Source: Vibrio sp. 10N.286.49.B1
GTDB taxonomy: Bacteria > Pseudomonadota > Gammaproteobacteria > Enterobacterales > Vibrionaceae
NCBI RefSeq assembly: GCF_002873335.1
Contig: NZ_MCUW01000017.1
Span: forward strand, 1 to 64,000
Reading direction: 5' to 3'
DNA: 64,000 bases
The position numbers and the translations under genes were made by a program. How positions within the stretch are numbered: the stretch's first letter is position 1; the number at the start of each line of letters is the position of its first letter. The notes beneath the pieces were generated by a model. That model saw only the letters and a list, made by a program, of their open reading frames with translations. It made no database searches and was not told the origin of the DNA. Shown piece by piece: positions 9,429-21,094 of this stretch.

Positions 9429-9454
9429 ATCGGGGACATGGCTAAAAATCCAAT
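9429..9454 (-). promoter_or_regulatory. Possible sigma32 promoter of ibpA
   Basis: On the minus strand TTGGAT (9453-9448) and CCCCGAT (9435-9429) are 12 bp apart and resemble the heat-shock -35 (CTTGAAA) and -10 (CCCCATNT). Initiation just downstream would include all three leader hairpins. The -35 match is poor. Confidence 0.35.
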
Positions 9455-9606
9455 TTTCATGTGGTGCTAATAGGGACTTTCTCTATTGAGCAAAGTTATC
9501 AGCAATATCAGAGGCCCAATCGGTTGGCATCCTCTTCATTAAAAGATATGAGGGTCGGAACAGAAGAATTCAAGGGGAGATCATAAAATCGCTCAATACT
9601 AGAAAG

Positions 9607-9637
9607 TAAAAAACGCCACCCAAAGGTAGCGTTTCTT
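9607..9637 (-). terminator. Terminator of the dnaA-dnaN-recF-gyrB operon
   Basis: Minus-strand RNA AAACGCTACC, loop TTTG and GGTGGCGTTTTTT form a 10-bp stem containing one G-U pair. The rest of the 353-bp space to ibpA holds the ibpA promoter and leader; I see nothing in 9460-9600. Confidence 0.8.
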
Positions 9638-9682
9638 ATTACTTTATCAAGATCGAACGGCAACGATCACCTTTAACAAAGG

Positions 9683-12109
<2,427 letters not shown>

Positions 12110-12112
12110 TCA

Positions 12113-13195
12113 CTATTTACCTGGTTCTATTGTGCCATGTTCCACATGAAACATCTTGCCATTTTCGTCAACCATGTCGGTAACTTGGCTTTCTGTAATA
12201 GAACTTACAAAAACTTGAGCCTTTGTCTGTTTTAAGTAATCCGCTAAGCGTTTACGACGAAGACTATCTAATTCTGAAGCAAAGTCATCTATCAAGTAGA
12301 TGCATTGCTTTCCCGTTAATTCTGCTAAATGCTGACCTTGAGCTAAGCGCAAGGCGCACATCATTAATTTCAACTGACCGCGTGATAACACATCTTCAAC
12401 CGGCGTATTGTTGACCTTTATCCGAAGATCCGCTTTATTAGGTCCACTGAAGGTATAACCCAAGGCTTGATCACGCTCGAAGCTTCGCTCTAAGAGTTCA
12501 CTGTAAGGCGTCTCTTTTTCCCAGCCTCGGTAATAACCGAGCTTAATTTCTAGCTCTGGTAAAAACGACTGACACATTGCTTCTGCGAGTGGTTGCATCT
12601 GATCAACGTACACTCGTCGCCAGTCATCAATTTGTGTGGCCAATTGGGCTAGATCTTTATCCCAATAATGCATCTCACGGTAGCTAGAGGCCGACTTTAA
12701 CAATGCGTTACGTTGTTTATTCAGGCGTTTAAACCGCCCCCATACTTCGTGAAAGCCAGGCTGAGAATGAAACACACCCCAATCGATAAATGCTCGCCTA
12801 AACTTAGGACCATCAGTCAAAAGTTCAAAGCCTTCAGGGTGAATCAACTGCAACGGCAAAACCTTGGCGAGCTGCGCGAGCTTTTGCCCAGATTGACCGC
12901 CTATTTTAACCTCTGTTGACCCATCGCGCTGCTTATTAATACCAATCGGTACCTCAAATTGATCCGAGTTCAAAAAACGACCATGAACAAACAGCTCTTG
13001 GCAGTCATTTTGAATCACTCGTCCCGTTAAAGTACTTTTAAAAGAGCGTCCATGACCGAGCAGATATATCGCTTCTAGCAGGCTAGTTTTGCCACTACCA
13101 TTCGGGCCGATAATAAAGTTAAAGCCTGTTGATAGTTCAATATCACAGGCTTTAATATTGCGAAACTGCTGTACGATTAGACGCGAAAGCGACAT
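12113..13195 (-). CDS. recF: DNA replication and repair protein RecF
   Basis: An SMC-like ATPase that, with RecO and RecR, loads RecA onto gapped DNA. It has 360 aa. The Walker A motif [22 protein letters not shown] is at residues 30-51; the signature region around [19 protein letters not shown] and Walker [12 protein letters not shown] are present. It lies between dnaN (15-base gap) and gyrB (12-base gap) in the classical operon. The C-terminal codons for KMFHVEHG also spell a near-perfect parS sequence. Confidence 0.98.
   Translation of the reverse strand: MSLSRLIVQQFRNIKACDIELSTGFNFIIGPNGSGKTSLLEAIYLLGHGRSFKSTLTGRVIQNDCQELFVHGRFLNSDQFEVPIGINKQRDGSTEVKIGGQSGQKLAQLAKVLPLQLIHPEGFELLTDGPKFRRAFIDWGVFHSQPGFHEVWGRFKRLNKQRNALLKSASSYREMHYWDKDLAQLATQIDDWRRVYVDQMQPLAEAMCQSFLPELEIKLGYYRGWEKETPYSELLERSFERDQALGYTFSGPNKADLRIKVNNTPVEDVLSRGQLKLMMCALRLAQGQHLAELTGKQCIYLIDDFASELDSLRRKRLADYLKQTKAQVFVSSITESQVTDMVDENGKMFHVEHGTIEPGK
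12138..12153 (+). other. parS-like ParB binding site inside recF
   Basis: TGTTCCACATGAAACA matches 15 of 16 positions of the chromosomal parS consensus TGTTYCACGTGRAACA; the only difference is A for G in the central CACGTG. It lies about 11 kb from oriC and 14 kb from parAB. Sites of this kind are the loading platform of chromosomal ParB. It is coding sequence at the same time. Function is inferred. Confidence 0.6.
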
Positions 13196-13210
13196 AAAGC
13201 GATGCTCATA

Positions 13211-14311
13211 TTAGAGACGGATTGGCATCACCACATACATGGCGCTTTCATCTTCACTGTTCTCAATCAAAGCACTCGCATTCGCGTTCGACATCGAAAT
13301 ACGAATCTGATTACAACGAAGACTATTTAGGACATCTAATACATAAGAGACATTGAAACCAATCTCAAGCGCATCGCCTTGAAATTCAACATCCAACACC
13401 TCTTCCGCTTCTTCTTGTTCAGGGTTATTGGCGGTAATTCGCATTTCACCGCCTTCAAGATTGACACGAACCCCTCTAAACTTTTCGTTCGATAAAATAG
13501 CCGCACGCGAGAAAGCCTGGCGCAACTCGCTACAATCGGCCTCGAGTGTCTTATCGGTATTTTGTGGTAAAACACGACGATAATCAGGGAATCGACCATC
13601 GACAAGTTTCGATGTGAACACAAAGTTGTTCACTTCAGCTCTAATATTTGAACTGCCAATTTGCAATGTCACGGGTTGTTCAGGAGCATCAAGTAGCTTA
13701 GATAATTCTTGAACGCCTTTACGAGGAACAATAATCTGTTGATTTTCAAAACTGCCCTCTAAACCCACGGTCGCTACGGCCATACGGTGACCGTCAGTCG
13801 CGACAGAACGCAATGTCGTATCATCGAGTTCAAACAGCATACCGTTAAGGTAATAGCGCACATCTTGGTTTGCCATTGAGAACTGTGTTTTCTCAATCAA
13901 AGATTTAAGCTCAGCCTGAGTAACGGTTACCGCCACTTCTTGCTGCCAGTCTTCGATATTAGGAAAATCGCTCGCAGGCAATGTCGTCAATGAAAAACGG
14001 CTGCGTCCTGAACGTAATTGAACGCGATCACCTTCTAATACAATCGTAATCATTGCATCATCAGGAAGACCACGACAGATATCAAGGAACTTTCGAGAAG
14101 GAACCGTGACGCTACCTGCTTCAAAATCACTTTCTAACGTTACTTTGCTTATCAGCTCGACTTCGAGGTCGGTGGCGGTAATAGAAAGCACGCCATCTGC
14201 GACTTTAAGCAGTAAGTTACCTAAAATAGGCAAAGTGGGTCTACCACCCAATGCACCGGAGACTTGCTGCAAGGGCTTGAGGAGGTGGTTACGCTCGATA
14301 GTAAATTTCAT
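13211..14311 (-). CDS. dnaN: DNA polymerase III beta sliding clamp
   Basis: The dimeric sliding clamp that tethers DNA polymerase III and other enzymes to DNA. It has 366 aa, equal to E. coli DnaN, with three repeated clamp domains. MKFTIERNHLLKPLQQVSGALGGRPTLPIL opens the protein and VMPIRL closes it. The ATG at 14311 was chosen because the protein family begins with MKFTIER and AAGAG lies upstream; the frame extends 10 codons further without support. It is 86 bp downstream of dnaA and 15 bp upstream of recF. Confidence 0.98.
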   Translation of the reverse strand: MKFTIERNHLLKPLQQVSGALGGRPTLPILGNLLLKVADGVLSITATDLEVELISKVTLESDFEAGSVTVPSRKFLDICRGLPDDAMITIVLEGDRVQLRSGRSRFSLTTLPASDFPNIEDWQQEVAVTVTQAELKSLIEKTQFSMANQDVRYYLNGMLFELDDTTLRSVATDGHRMAVATVGLEGSFENQQIIVPRKGVQELSKLLDAPEQPVTLQIGSSNIRAEVNNFVFTSKLVDGRFPDYRRVLPQNTDKTLEADCSELRQAFSRAAILSNEKFRGVRVNLEGGEMRITANNPEQEEAEEVLDVEFQGDALEIGFNVSYVLDVLNSLRCNQIRISMSNANASALIENSEDESAMYVVMPIRL

Positions 14312-14397
14312 AGATAACTCTTCGTAAAGATGGCAATCCATGCCACTTATATTCGAAATACAATAGTTTGATGCTAATTATAGTGATTCTGACACTA

Positions 14398-15804
14398 TTA
14401 GGAAGAAAGTGTACGAATTAAGTTAGAGTAATCTTCCTTAATATCGTGGCTTTCTTCTCGAAGCTGGGCAATTTTACGACAGGCATGAAGCACAGTCGTG
14501 TGGTCACGGCCACCGAATGCATCACCGATTTCTGGCAAGCTATGGTTCGTGAGCTCTTTAGCCAAAGCCATCGCAAGTTGACGCGGGCGTGCAACCGAAC
14601 GAGAGCGACGCTTAGACAGTAAGTCCGCTACCTTAATTTTGTAATACTCAGCCACTGTTTTTTGAATGTTATCGATCGTGACCAACTTCTCTTGAAGTGC
14701 CAGTAGATCACGCAAGGCTTCACGAACAAAATCGATGGTGATTGGACGACCAGTAAAGTTGGCATTGGCGATAACTCGATTCAGTGCCCCTTCAAGCTCA
14801 CGAACATTGGAGCGAAGACGCTTAGCAATAAAGAACGCCACTTCATCCGCAAGGTGAATTTGATGGTCTTCTGCCTTCTTCATTAAGATCGCAACACGAG
14901 TCTCAAGTTCCGGTGGCTCAATTGCTACCGTCAAACCCCAACCAAACCGAGACTTAAGTCGATCTTCTACCCCATTAATCTCTTTAGGATAACGATCTGA
15001 TGTCAGGATGATCTGCTGGTTACCTTCGAGCAGTGCATTAAAGGTATGGAAGAACTCTTCTTGCGAGCGCTCTTTGTTGGCAAAAAATTGAATATCATCA
15101 ATGAGCAAGGCATCAACGCTGCGGTAATAGCGCTTAAACTCTTCAATGGCGTTATTTTGTAACGCTTTCACCATATCTTGAACAAAACGTTCCGAATGCA
15201 TATAAATCACTTTTGCATCCGGCTTGTTGTCTATGATTGCGTTACCAACGGCGTGCAGTAAGTGCGTTTTACCAAGGCCCGTGCCACCATAAAGGAACAG
15301 TGGATTATACGCAGCACCTGGATTATCCGCGACTTGACGAGCGGCAGCCAAACCAAGTTGGTTCGACTTACCCTCAACAAAGTTATTGAATTTATGTTTG
15401 ATGTTCACATTCGAGCGATGGTTGATATCAGCAACTTCAACCTCGTTGTCCCATACTTTGTGAACCGGTCTTCTTGCCTGCATTCGCGCTGGAGCAGAAG
15501 ACTCAGCAGCCACATCGGCGGCGGTTTTGACTGGCTTGGGTGGTGGTGGCGCAGATACTCGGCGACTTCCAACCTCCAAACGCAATGTCGGCACGTCATT
15601 ACCACAATATTCCTGCAGTAAGCGATTAATGCTATTGAGATATCGGTCTTTGACCCAATCGAGTACAAAACGATTTGGGGCAAATAGAGTTAAAGTGTTG
15701 TCATTAAGCTCAGCTTGCAGTGGTCTAACCCACATGCTGAATTCGGTAGCTGGTAGCTCTTCTTGTAGTTGTTGCATGCATTGCAACCAAAGCGAAGATG
15801 ACAC
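14398..15804 (-). CDS. dnaA: Chromosomal replication initiator DnaA
   Basis: Initiator ATPase that binds DnaA boxes at oriC and opens the unwinding element. It has 468 aa. Domain I (residues 1-80) is followed by a variable linker, the AAA+ domain with Walker A GGTGLGKT at 173-180 and the LLIDDIQFF Walker B, and the C-terminal helix-turn-helix with [15 protein letters not shown]. The start is GTG, as in E. coli. It is first in dnaA-dnaN-recF-gyrB and divergent from an ABC transporter operon. The upstream region carries a perfect DnaA box and many GATC sites, which suggests autoregulation and Dam/SeqA control. Confidence 0.99.
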   Translation of the reverse strand: MSSSLWLQCMQQLQEELPATEFSMWVRPLQAELNDNTLTLFAPNRFVLDWVKDRYLNSINRLLQEYCGNDVPTLRLEVGSRRVSAPPPPKPVKTAADVAAESSAPARMQARRPVHKVWDNEVEVADINHRSNVNIKHKFNNFVEGKSNQLGLAAARQVADNPGAAYNPLFLYGGTGLGKTHLLHAVGNAIIDNKPDAKVIYMHSERFVQDMVKALQNNAIEEFKRYYRSVDALLIDDIQFFANKERSQEEFFHTFNALLEGNQQIILTSDRYPKEINGVEDRLKSRFGWGLTVAIEPPELETRVAILMKKAEDHQIHLADEVAFFIAKRLRSNVRELEGALNRVIANANFTGRPITIDFVREALRDLLALQEKLVTIDNIQKTVAEYYKIKVADLLSKRRSRSVARPRQLAMALAKELTNHSLPEIGDAFGGRDHTTVLHACRKIAQLREESHDIKEDYSNLIRTLSS

Positions 15805-16195
15805 GTTGCGCTCACTCTATTTATTTGAATTGGAAAAGACTGCTAATTTTACCTGTTGATAACCAAGATCGCCAGTAATTGATCGAGCTTCCAGTGAATA
15901 AGATCGAAGTTATTCACACTTTTTCGGCTTCTTTTCCGCGGATCCACACAATTTGCCCTTATTTTACTCACACAGTCATGCACAAAGTGAGGATCTACCC
16001 ACAATTTCTCACTATGATCTAAGTTGTGTATAGATCAGTGATCAATCTGTCATCAGCTTAATAATCAAAAACCAGACAATGGCGAAGGCTTCACCGTTCA
16101 ACCACGAGTTTGTTATGGTTAATAACAACTAGTTATTTAACTTATCGACAGCTTTACCAGTAACATCTCACTCTATAAATATAAGGAGTAGTAAA
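15805..16195. promoter_or_regulatory. dnaA / ABC-transporter divergent control region with DnaA box and GATC cluster
   Basis: This 391-bp gap has no gene. It contains a perfect DnaA box TTATTCACA at about 15910-15918, and one-mismatch boxes TGTTGATAA (about 15854-15862), TGTGTATAG (16025-16033) and TTATCGACA (about 16142-16150). Eight GATC sites fall within about 180 bp (15867-16043), far above chance. Closer to the transporter, TTGTTAT and ATAACAA form an inverted repeat at 16110-16128. DnaA autorepression and SeqA sequestration are known for dnaA promoters; here they are inferred. Confidence 0.7.
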
Positions 16196-16957
16196 ATGAA
16201 AAACTGGATTAAAGGCGCATTGACCGCCTTAGCGCTTTCTGCAACAGTATCTCAAGCAGCTTATGCTGCAACCCAAGAAGTTAAAGTCGGTATGTCTGGT
16301 CGCTACTTCCCTTTTACTTTTGTTAAACAAGATAAACTGCAAGGTTTTGAAGTCGATTTATGGGACGAGATTGCGCGACGTAACGATTATAATGTCGAAT
16401 ACGTAACCGCCAGTTTTTCCGGCCTCTTTGGGTTATTAGATACCGGCCGCATCGATACCATTTCAAACCAAATAACCATTACCGATGAGCGAAAAGCCAA
16501 ATTCCTATTTGCAGACCCGTATGTCGTTGATGGTGCTCAGATTACGGTTCGTAAAGGTAATGATAGCATTCAAGGTATTGACGATTTAGCAGGCAAAACG
16601 GTTGCCGTTAACCTAGGCTCAAACTTTGAACAGTTGCTTCGTAGCTACGATAAAGATGAAAAAATCAACATCAAAACCTACGACACTGGAATCGAACATG
16701 ATGTTGCTCTCGGTCGCGCTGACGCATTTGTCATGGACCGCCTATCTGCACTCGAGTTAATTAAAAAAACAGGTCTCCCTCTACAATTAGCAGGCGAACC
16801 GTTTGAAACCATCGAAAACGCTTGGCCTTTCGTCAATAACGAAAAAGGATTAGCGCTTCAACAAGATGTGAACACAGCATTGGCGGCAATGCGCGCTGAT
16901 GGCACATTAGCTTCAATCTCTGAAAAGTGGTTTGGTGCCGATATCACTAAAAAGTAA
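16196..16957 (+). CDS. Polar amino-acid ABC transporter, periplasmic binding protein
   Basis: Periplasmic solute-binding protein, cluster 3 (polar amino acids), 253 aa. A classical signal peptide ends AAYA at residue 24. The mature part has the type II fold with GFEVDLWDEIARR, SNQITITDERKAKFLFADPY and DAFVMDRLSAL, the last resembling cystine/polar amino-acid binders such as TcyJ. AAGGAG lies before the ATG. It is first in an operon with its permease and ATPase. A strong stem-loop after it probably keeps its transcript more abundant than the membrane parts. The exact ligand cannot be read from sequence; cystine is a guess. Confidence 0.88.
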   Translation: MKNWIKGALTALALSATVSQAAYAATQEVKVGMSGRYFPFTFVKQDKLQGFEVDLWDEIARRNDYNVEYVTASFSGLFGLLDTGRIDTISNQITITDERKAKFLFADPYVVDGAQITVRKGNDSIQGIDDLAGKTVAVNLGSNFEQLLRSYDKDEKINIKTYDTGIEHDVALGRADAFVMDRLSALELIKKTGLPLQLAGEPFETIENAWPFVNNEKGLALQQDVNTALAAMRADGTLASISEKWFGADITKK

Positions 16958-16973
16958 GTGATCACTATTAATG

Positions 16974-17011
16974 CGCCCACTACTCTTATCAGTAGTGGGC
17001 GTTTATTTTTT
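16974..17011 (+). terminator. Intercistronic stem-loop / partial terminator in the ABC operon
   Basis: CGCCCACTACT (16974-16984) and AGTAGTGGGCG (16991-17001) form a perfect 11-bp stem followed by TTTATTTTTTT. It sits between the binding-protein gene and the permease gene and is expected to reduce read-through or stabilise the upstream mRNA. Confidence 0.75.
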
Positions 17012-17028
17012 TAAGTTTTGGATACGTT

Positions 17029-17700
17029 ATGGGATTTGATTTTCAATACATGCTAGACCTATTGCCGATACTATTTAAGTACCTCGGTACCACGATGGAA
17101 ATGGCAATATGGGGCTTGTTTTTTTCACTGATTCTGTCAGTCATACTGGCCAATATCCGTGTATTTAAAATCCCGGTGCTCGATCAACTTAGTCAGTTAT
17201 ACATCAGCTTTTTTCGCGGCACACCACTCTTAGTACAACTATTCCTACTTTACTATGGGCTCCCTCAGGTGTTCCCATGGATGGTGGGCCTCAATGCGTT
17301 TAGCGCCGCCGTTATTGGCCTCACATTACATTTTGCCGCTTATATGGCCGAAAGTATTCGCGCTGCCATTATTGGTATTGATCGCAGTCAGATGGAAGCA
17401 AGCTTGTCGGTCGGTATGACGAAAAGCCAAGCGATGCGTCGTATCATCTTGCCACAAGCGACTCGAGTCGCGCTGCCGTCGTTGATGAACTACTTCATCG
17501 ATATGATCAAATCCACATCGCTCGCGTTCACGTTAGGGGTAGCGGAGATCATGGCAAAAGCACAAATGGAGGCCTCATCAAGTTTTCGATTTTTCGAAGC
17601 CTTCTTAGCGGTCGCACTCATCTATTGGGGCGTAGTGTTAGTACTCACTCGTGTTCAAGTATGGGCGGAGAAAAGACTCAATAAGGCATATCAACGATGA
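17029..17700 (+). CDS. Polar amino-acid ABC transporter, permease
   Basis: Inner-membrane permease of the HisMQ family, 223 aa, with about five helices. The cytoplasmic EAA loop is visible as MEASLSVGMTKSQAMRRIILPQATRVALPS, which contacts the ATPase. The motif FFRGTPLLVQLFLLYYGLP is typical of polar amino-acid permeases such as TcyL/YecS. It lies 71 bp after the binding protein gene, beyond a stem-loop, and its stop overlaps the start of the ATPase gene by four bases. One permease suggests a homodimeric channel. Confidence 0.9.
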   Translation: MGFDFQYMLDLLPILFKYLGTTMEMAIWGLFFSLILSVILANIRVFKIPVLDQLSQLYISFFRGTPLLVQLFLLYYGLPQVFPWMVGLNAFSAAVIGLTLHFAAYMAESIRAAIIGIDRSQMEASLSVGMTKSQAMRRIILPQATRVALPSLMNYFIDMIKSTSLAFTLGVAEIMAKAQMEASSSFRFFEAFLAVALIYWGVVLVLTRVQVWAEKRLNKAYQR

Positions 17701-18434
17701 TTAAACTTAACAATATACATAAAAGCTTTGGTGATACAGAGGTGTTGAAAGGCATCGATATCGACATCAAACAAGGTGAGATTATTGTGGTCATTGGTTC
17801 CAGTGGCACAGGCAAGTCAACGCTATTACGCTGCGTTAACTTTCTTGAAGAAGCTGACCAAGGCATTATTACCATCGATGACGTAACGGTTAATTGTCAG
17901 AATCATACCAAAGCCGAAGTGCTCGCACTTAGACGCAAAACAGGCTTTGTTTTCCAAAACTACGCTTTGTTTGCACACATGACAGCGAAACAAAACATTG
18001 CTGAAGGTCTAATTACAGTCAAAGGTTGGAAAAAAGACAAGGCACTGCAACGCGCCCAACAAATCTTGGATGATATTGGTCTTGGTGATAAGGGCGAGCA
18101 ATACCCCGCCTCCCTCTCTGGTGGTCAACAACAGCGAGTCGGTATTGGTCGAGCGATGGCACTGCAGCCAGAATTATTGCTGTTCGATGAGCCTACCTCG
18201 GCATTGGATCCAGAATGGGTTAACGAAGTATTAAGTTTAATGAAAAAACTCGCCACTCAACATCAAACCATGTTAGTAGTCACTCACGAGATGCAATTTG
18301 CCCGCGAAGTCGCTGATAAGGTGATCTTTATGGCCGATGGTCACATCATAGAACAAGGCTCACCAGAGCAAATTTTTAACGATCCACAGGATATACAGTT
18401 AAAAAAATTCTTAAATCAGGTCGGGATCGAATAA
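17697..18434 (+). CDS. Polar amino-acid ABC transporter, ATP-binding protein
   Basis: ATPase that powers the importer from the cytoplasmic side, 245 aa. Walker A GSSGTGKST (about residues 33-41), Q-loop VFQNYALFAHMT, signature SLSGGQQQRVGIGRAMA, Walker B LLLFDEPTSALDPE and the H-loop VVTHEMQFA are complete. The start overlaps the permease stop (ATGA). It resembles GlnQ/TcyN-type ATPases. No clear terminator follows; the strong rpmH promoter begins seven bases after its stop, so some read-through into rpmH is possible. Confidence 0.93.
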   Translation: MIKLNNIHKSFGDTEVLKGIDIDIKQGEIIVVIGSSGTGKSTLLRCVNFLEEADQGIITIDDVTVNCQNHTKAEVLALRRKTGFVFQNYALFAHMTAKQNIAEGLITVKGWKKDKALQRAQQILDDIGLGDKGEQYPASLSGGQQQRVGIGRAMALQPELLLFDEPTSALDPEWVNEVLSLMKKLATQHQTMLVVTHEMQFAREVADKVIFMADGHIIEQGSPEQIFNDPQDIQLKKFLNQVGIE

Positions 18435-18440
18435 GGATCC

Positions 18441-18468
18441 TTGCGCTCTGGCTCACAAAACGTATAAT
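18441..18468 (+). promoter_or_regulatory. Strong sigma70 promoter of rpmH
   Basis: TTGCGC (18441-18446) and a perfect TATAAT (18463-18468) are separated by 16 bp. Transcription would start near 18475 and give a leader of about 165 bases. Confidence 0.8.
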
Positions 18469-18474
18469 CCGCCG

Positions 18475-18641
18475 ACCGGAATTGAAATTGAACTGATTAT
18501 TGACTCTTTGAGTCACAGTGATTACAATTCCGCCTCTTTGTTGAGAGGCGTCGGATTTCCTCTTTATTTATAGAGAAGGGTATTTCTCCCACGCCGGGTT
18601 CAACGAGAACCTAAAACTACTGATCAGTAAAGGTAATAACC
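18475..18641 (+). promoter_or_regulatory. Structured 5' leader of rpmH-rnpA
   Basis: The leader can fold into several stems: CGGAATTG (18477-18484) with CAATTCCG (18525-18532), enclosing TGACTC-TTT-GAGTCA (18501-18515); CGCCTCT (18531-18537) with AGAGGCG (18544-18550); and GAGAA (18573-18577) with TTCTC (18584-18588). The first and third stems share two bases, so they compete or stack. Its role (feedback by a ribosomal protein, stability, or attenuation) is unknown. Confidence 0.55.
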
Positions 18642-18779
18642 ATGTCTAAACGCACTTTTCAACCTTCAGTTCTAAAGCGCAAGCGTACCCACGGTTTCCG
18701 TGCACGCATGGCGACTAAGAACGGTCGTAAAACAATTAATGCACGTCGTGCAAAAGGCCGTGCGCGTCTATCAAAATAA
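18642..18779 (+). CDS. rpmH: Ribosomal protein L34
   Basis: A 45-aa basic protein of the 50S subunit that lies near the peptide exit tunnel. It is recognised at once from [20 protein letters not shown] and [18 protein letters not shown]; residue composition and length match the family. The ATG at 18642 is preceded by AAAGGTAATAACC. It is the first gene of the rpmH-rnpA-yidD-yidC cluster, immediately followed by rnpA, and is driven by a near-consensus promoter behind a long leader. Confidence 0.98.
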   Translation: MSKRTFQPSVLKRKRTHGFRARMATKNGRKTINARRAKGRARLSK

Positions 18780-19148
18780 TTGACTATTTTGACTAAGAAG
18801 CACGCCTTTATTCGGGAGTTACGTTTGTTAACTCCCGAGCATTATCAAAACGTATTTAAGCAAGCTCATCGAGCCGGCTCCCCTCATTTCACCATCATTG
18901 CTCGTAAAAACTCTCTTTCACACCCTCGTCTCGGTCTTGCGGTTCCTAAAAAGCAGATAAAAACAGCTGTCGCTAGAAACCACTTTAAACGACTTGCTCG
19001 TGAAAGCTTTCGTAACAAACAACATGAGCTTCCAAATAAAGATTTTGTTGTAATTGCTAAGAAGAGTGCTCAAACTCTAAGCAATGATGAAATGTTCCAA
19101 CTTCTCGATAAACTATGGCATCGCCTGTCTCGCCCTTCACGTGGTTAG
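18780..19148 (+). CDS. rnpA: Ribonuclease P protein component
   Basis: Protein subunit of RNase P, which helps the catalytic RNA remove 5' leaders from pre-tRNA. It has up to 122 aa. The RNase P signature [12 protein letters not shown] lies in the middle, with [13 protein letters not shown] before it and [12 protein letters not shown] after. The start is uncertain: TTG at 18780 directly abuts the rpmH stop, TTG at 18789 is an alternative, and neither has a good ribosome binding site, so coupling to rpmH translation is likely. The 3' end overlaps yidD by 34 bases. Confidence 0.95.
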   Translation: MTILTKKHAFIRELRLLTPEHYQNVFKQAHRAGSPHFTIIARKNSLSHPRLGLAVPKKQIKTAVARNHFKRLARESFRNKQHELPNKDFVVIAKKSAQTLSNDEMFQLLDKLWHRLSRPSRG

Positions 19149-19372
19149 CTATCGGACTTGTCTATCTTTATAGATGGACCATTAGTCCCCTAATCGGACC
19201 TCGCTGTCGGTTTACTCCAACGTGTTCCCGTTACGCCATAGAAGCTCTACAAGCTCACGGTTTTGTAAAAGGGTGTTGGTTATCTGGCAAACGTCTATTA
19301 AGATGTCATCCTTTGAATGAAGGGGGATACGACCCCATTCCACCAGCCCAAAAACAAGACAGAGATAAATAA
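19115..19372 (+). CDS. yidD: Membrane protein insertion efficiency factor YidD
   Basis: A small membrane-associated protein that aids YidC-dependent membrane insertion. It has 85 aa. The family core is present: [29 protein letters not shown] with three conserved cysteines (counting RCHP), then [16 protein letters not shown]. It overlaps the end of rnpA by 34 bases in another frame, as in most gamma-proteobacteria, and ends two bases before yidC. Confidence 0.95.
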   Translation: MASPVSPFTWLAIGLVYLYRWTISPLIGPRCRFTPTCSRYAIEALQAHGFVKGCWLSGKRLLRCHPLNEGGYDPIPPAQKQDRDK

Positions 19373-19374
19373 CG

Positions 19375-20994
19375 ATGGATTCTCAACGTAATATTCTGTT
19401 AATCGGCTTGGCGTTAGTTTCTTTTTTGCTATTTAACCAATGGCAATCATACAAGAACCCAGCACCAGTTCCGACACAGCAGACTCAAGGTACTAACCTA
19501 CCTGCACCGTCTTTCGCTGACGAGCATGATCCAGCACCTGGTCATACTGCAGCTGCAGAGAAAATCATCACAGTGAAAACTGATGTGCTAACACTTGGCA
19601 TCAATACGATCGGTGGCGATGTAGTAACCGCAAATCTTAATGAATATGCGATTGAGCAAGATTCTGCCGATTCGTTTGAACTACTAAAAGATGACCAAGG
19701 TCATCAATTTATCGCACAAAGCGGTCTTGTTGGGCCTCAAGGTATCGATTTAAGTAGTACCGATCGTCCGGCGTATAATGTTTCAACAGAAAACTTTACG
19801 CTACAAGATGGCCAAGACGAACTTCGTATCCCTATGACGTTTACTGCCAATGGTATTAACTATGTTAAGACCTTCGTCCTTAAGCGCGGTAGCTACGCCG
19901 TTGATGTTGAATACGACGTTGATAACCAATCTGGTCAAAACGCCACATTTGGTATGTACGCTCACCTGAGACAAAATGTTCAGGACAAAGGCGGCAGCAT
20001 CACAATGCCAACTTATAATGGCGGCGCGTACTCAACTCAAGATACTCGCTACAAAAAATACAGCTTCGATGACATGCAAGATCGCAACTTGTCTCTAAAC
20101 CTGACCGACGGTCAAGGTTGGGCGGCAATGATCCAGCATTACTTCGCAGCGGCGTGGATCCCACGTGAAGCACCGGGGACTAATCTCTATACTCGCGTGA
20201 TTGGCAACCTAGGTGATATTGGCGTTCGTATGCCAAATCAAACCATCGGAAACGGCCAAACCGCAACGCTTAAAGCAACGCTTTGGGCAGGTCCAAAACT
20301 TCAAGACCAAATGGCAGCAACCGCGCCAAACCTTGACCTTGTAGTGGATTACGGTTGGTTATGGTTTATCGCAAAACCGCTTCATACATTACTTTCGTTT
20401 ATTCAAGGTATTGTCGTGAACTGGGGTCTAGCGATCATCTGCTTAACCTTCATTGTTCGTGGTGCAATGTATCCACTAACAAAAGCACAATACACATCAA
20501 TGGCAAAAATGCGCATGCTACAGCCTAAGCTGCAAGCAATGCGTGAGCGTATTGGCGACGATCGTCAACGTATGAGCCAAGAAATGATGGAGCTCTATAA
20601 GAAAGAGAAAGTTAACCCACTTGGTGGTTGTCTTCCGATTATCTTACAGATGCCGATCTTCATTTCATTGTATTGGGCACTAATGGAATCTGTTGAGCTA
20701 CGTCACTCGCCATTTTTTGGCTGGATTACTGACCTTTCAGCTCAAGACCCGTACTACATCCTTCCTCTATTGATGGGTGCAAGTATGTTCATGATTCAAA
20801 AAATGAGCCCAACAACAGTTACTGACCCAATGCAGCAGAAGATCATGACCTTTATGCCGGTTATGTTTACCTTCTTCTTCCTTTGGTTCCCATCCGGTCT
20901 TGTTCTTTACTGGTTGGTATCAAACGTTGTTACGCTTATCCAGCAAACACTGATTTATCGTGCTCTGGAAAAGAAAGGATTACACACTAAGTAA
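19375..20994 (+). CDS. yidC: Membrane protein insertase YidC
   Basis: Insertase of the YidC/Oxa1/Alb3 family, working alone or with SecYEG. It has 539 aa. An N-terminal transmembrane anchor (about residues 6-23) is followed by a large periplasmic beta domain (to about 325) and the conserved five-helix core, with [22 protein letters not shown] and [23 protein letters not shown]. The conserved core arginine is in FIVRGAMYP. It is last in the rpmH cluster and is followed by a strong terminator. Confidence 0.98.
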   Translation: MDSQRNILLIGLALVSFLLFNQWQSYKNPAPVPTQQTQGTNLPAPSFADEHDPAPGHTAAAEKIITVKTDVLTLGINTIGGDVVTANLNEYAIEQDSADSFELLKDDQGHQFIAQSGLVGPQGIDLSSTDRPAYNVSTENFTLQDGQDELRIPMTFTANGINYVKTFVLKRGSYAVDVEYDVDNQSGQNATFGMYAHLRQNVQDKGGSITMPTYNGGAYSTQDTRYKKYSFDDMQDRNLSLNLTDGQGWAAMIQHYFAAAWIPREAPGTNLYTRVIGNLGDIGVRMPNQTIGNGQTATLKATLWAGPKLQDQMAATAPNLDLVVDYGWLWFIAKPLHTLLSFIQGIVVNWGLAIICLTFIVRGAMYPLTKAQYTSMAKMRMLQPKLQAMRERIGDDRQRMSQEMMELYKKEKVNPLGGCLPIILQMPIFISLYWALMESVELRHSPFFGWITDLSAQDPYYILPLLMGASMFMIQKMSPTTVTDPMQQKIMTFMPVMFTFFFLWFPSGLVLYWLVSNVVTLIQQTLIYRALEKKGLHTK

Positions 20995-21015
20995 TCTGAA
21001 CGAAGCAATTCAAAT

Positions 21016-21046
21016 AAAAGGCGACCTTAAGGGTCGCCTTTTTTCG
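21016..21046 (+). terminator. Terminator of the rpmH-yidC cluster
   Basis: AAAAGGCGACC (21016-21026) and GGTCGCCTTTT (21032-21042) form an 11-bp stem with a T-run. Confidence 0.85.
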
Positions 21047-21094
21047 TCTCCATGATTACAATTTGGCTAACGTATTGCGATTAAGGCAAAACCA

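Noticed and set aside
20153..20170. CCCACGTGAAGCA in yidC as parS
   Set aside because: The left half of the consensus is absent; the same holds for CACGTG at 988, 5237 and 19138.
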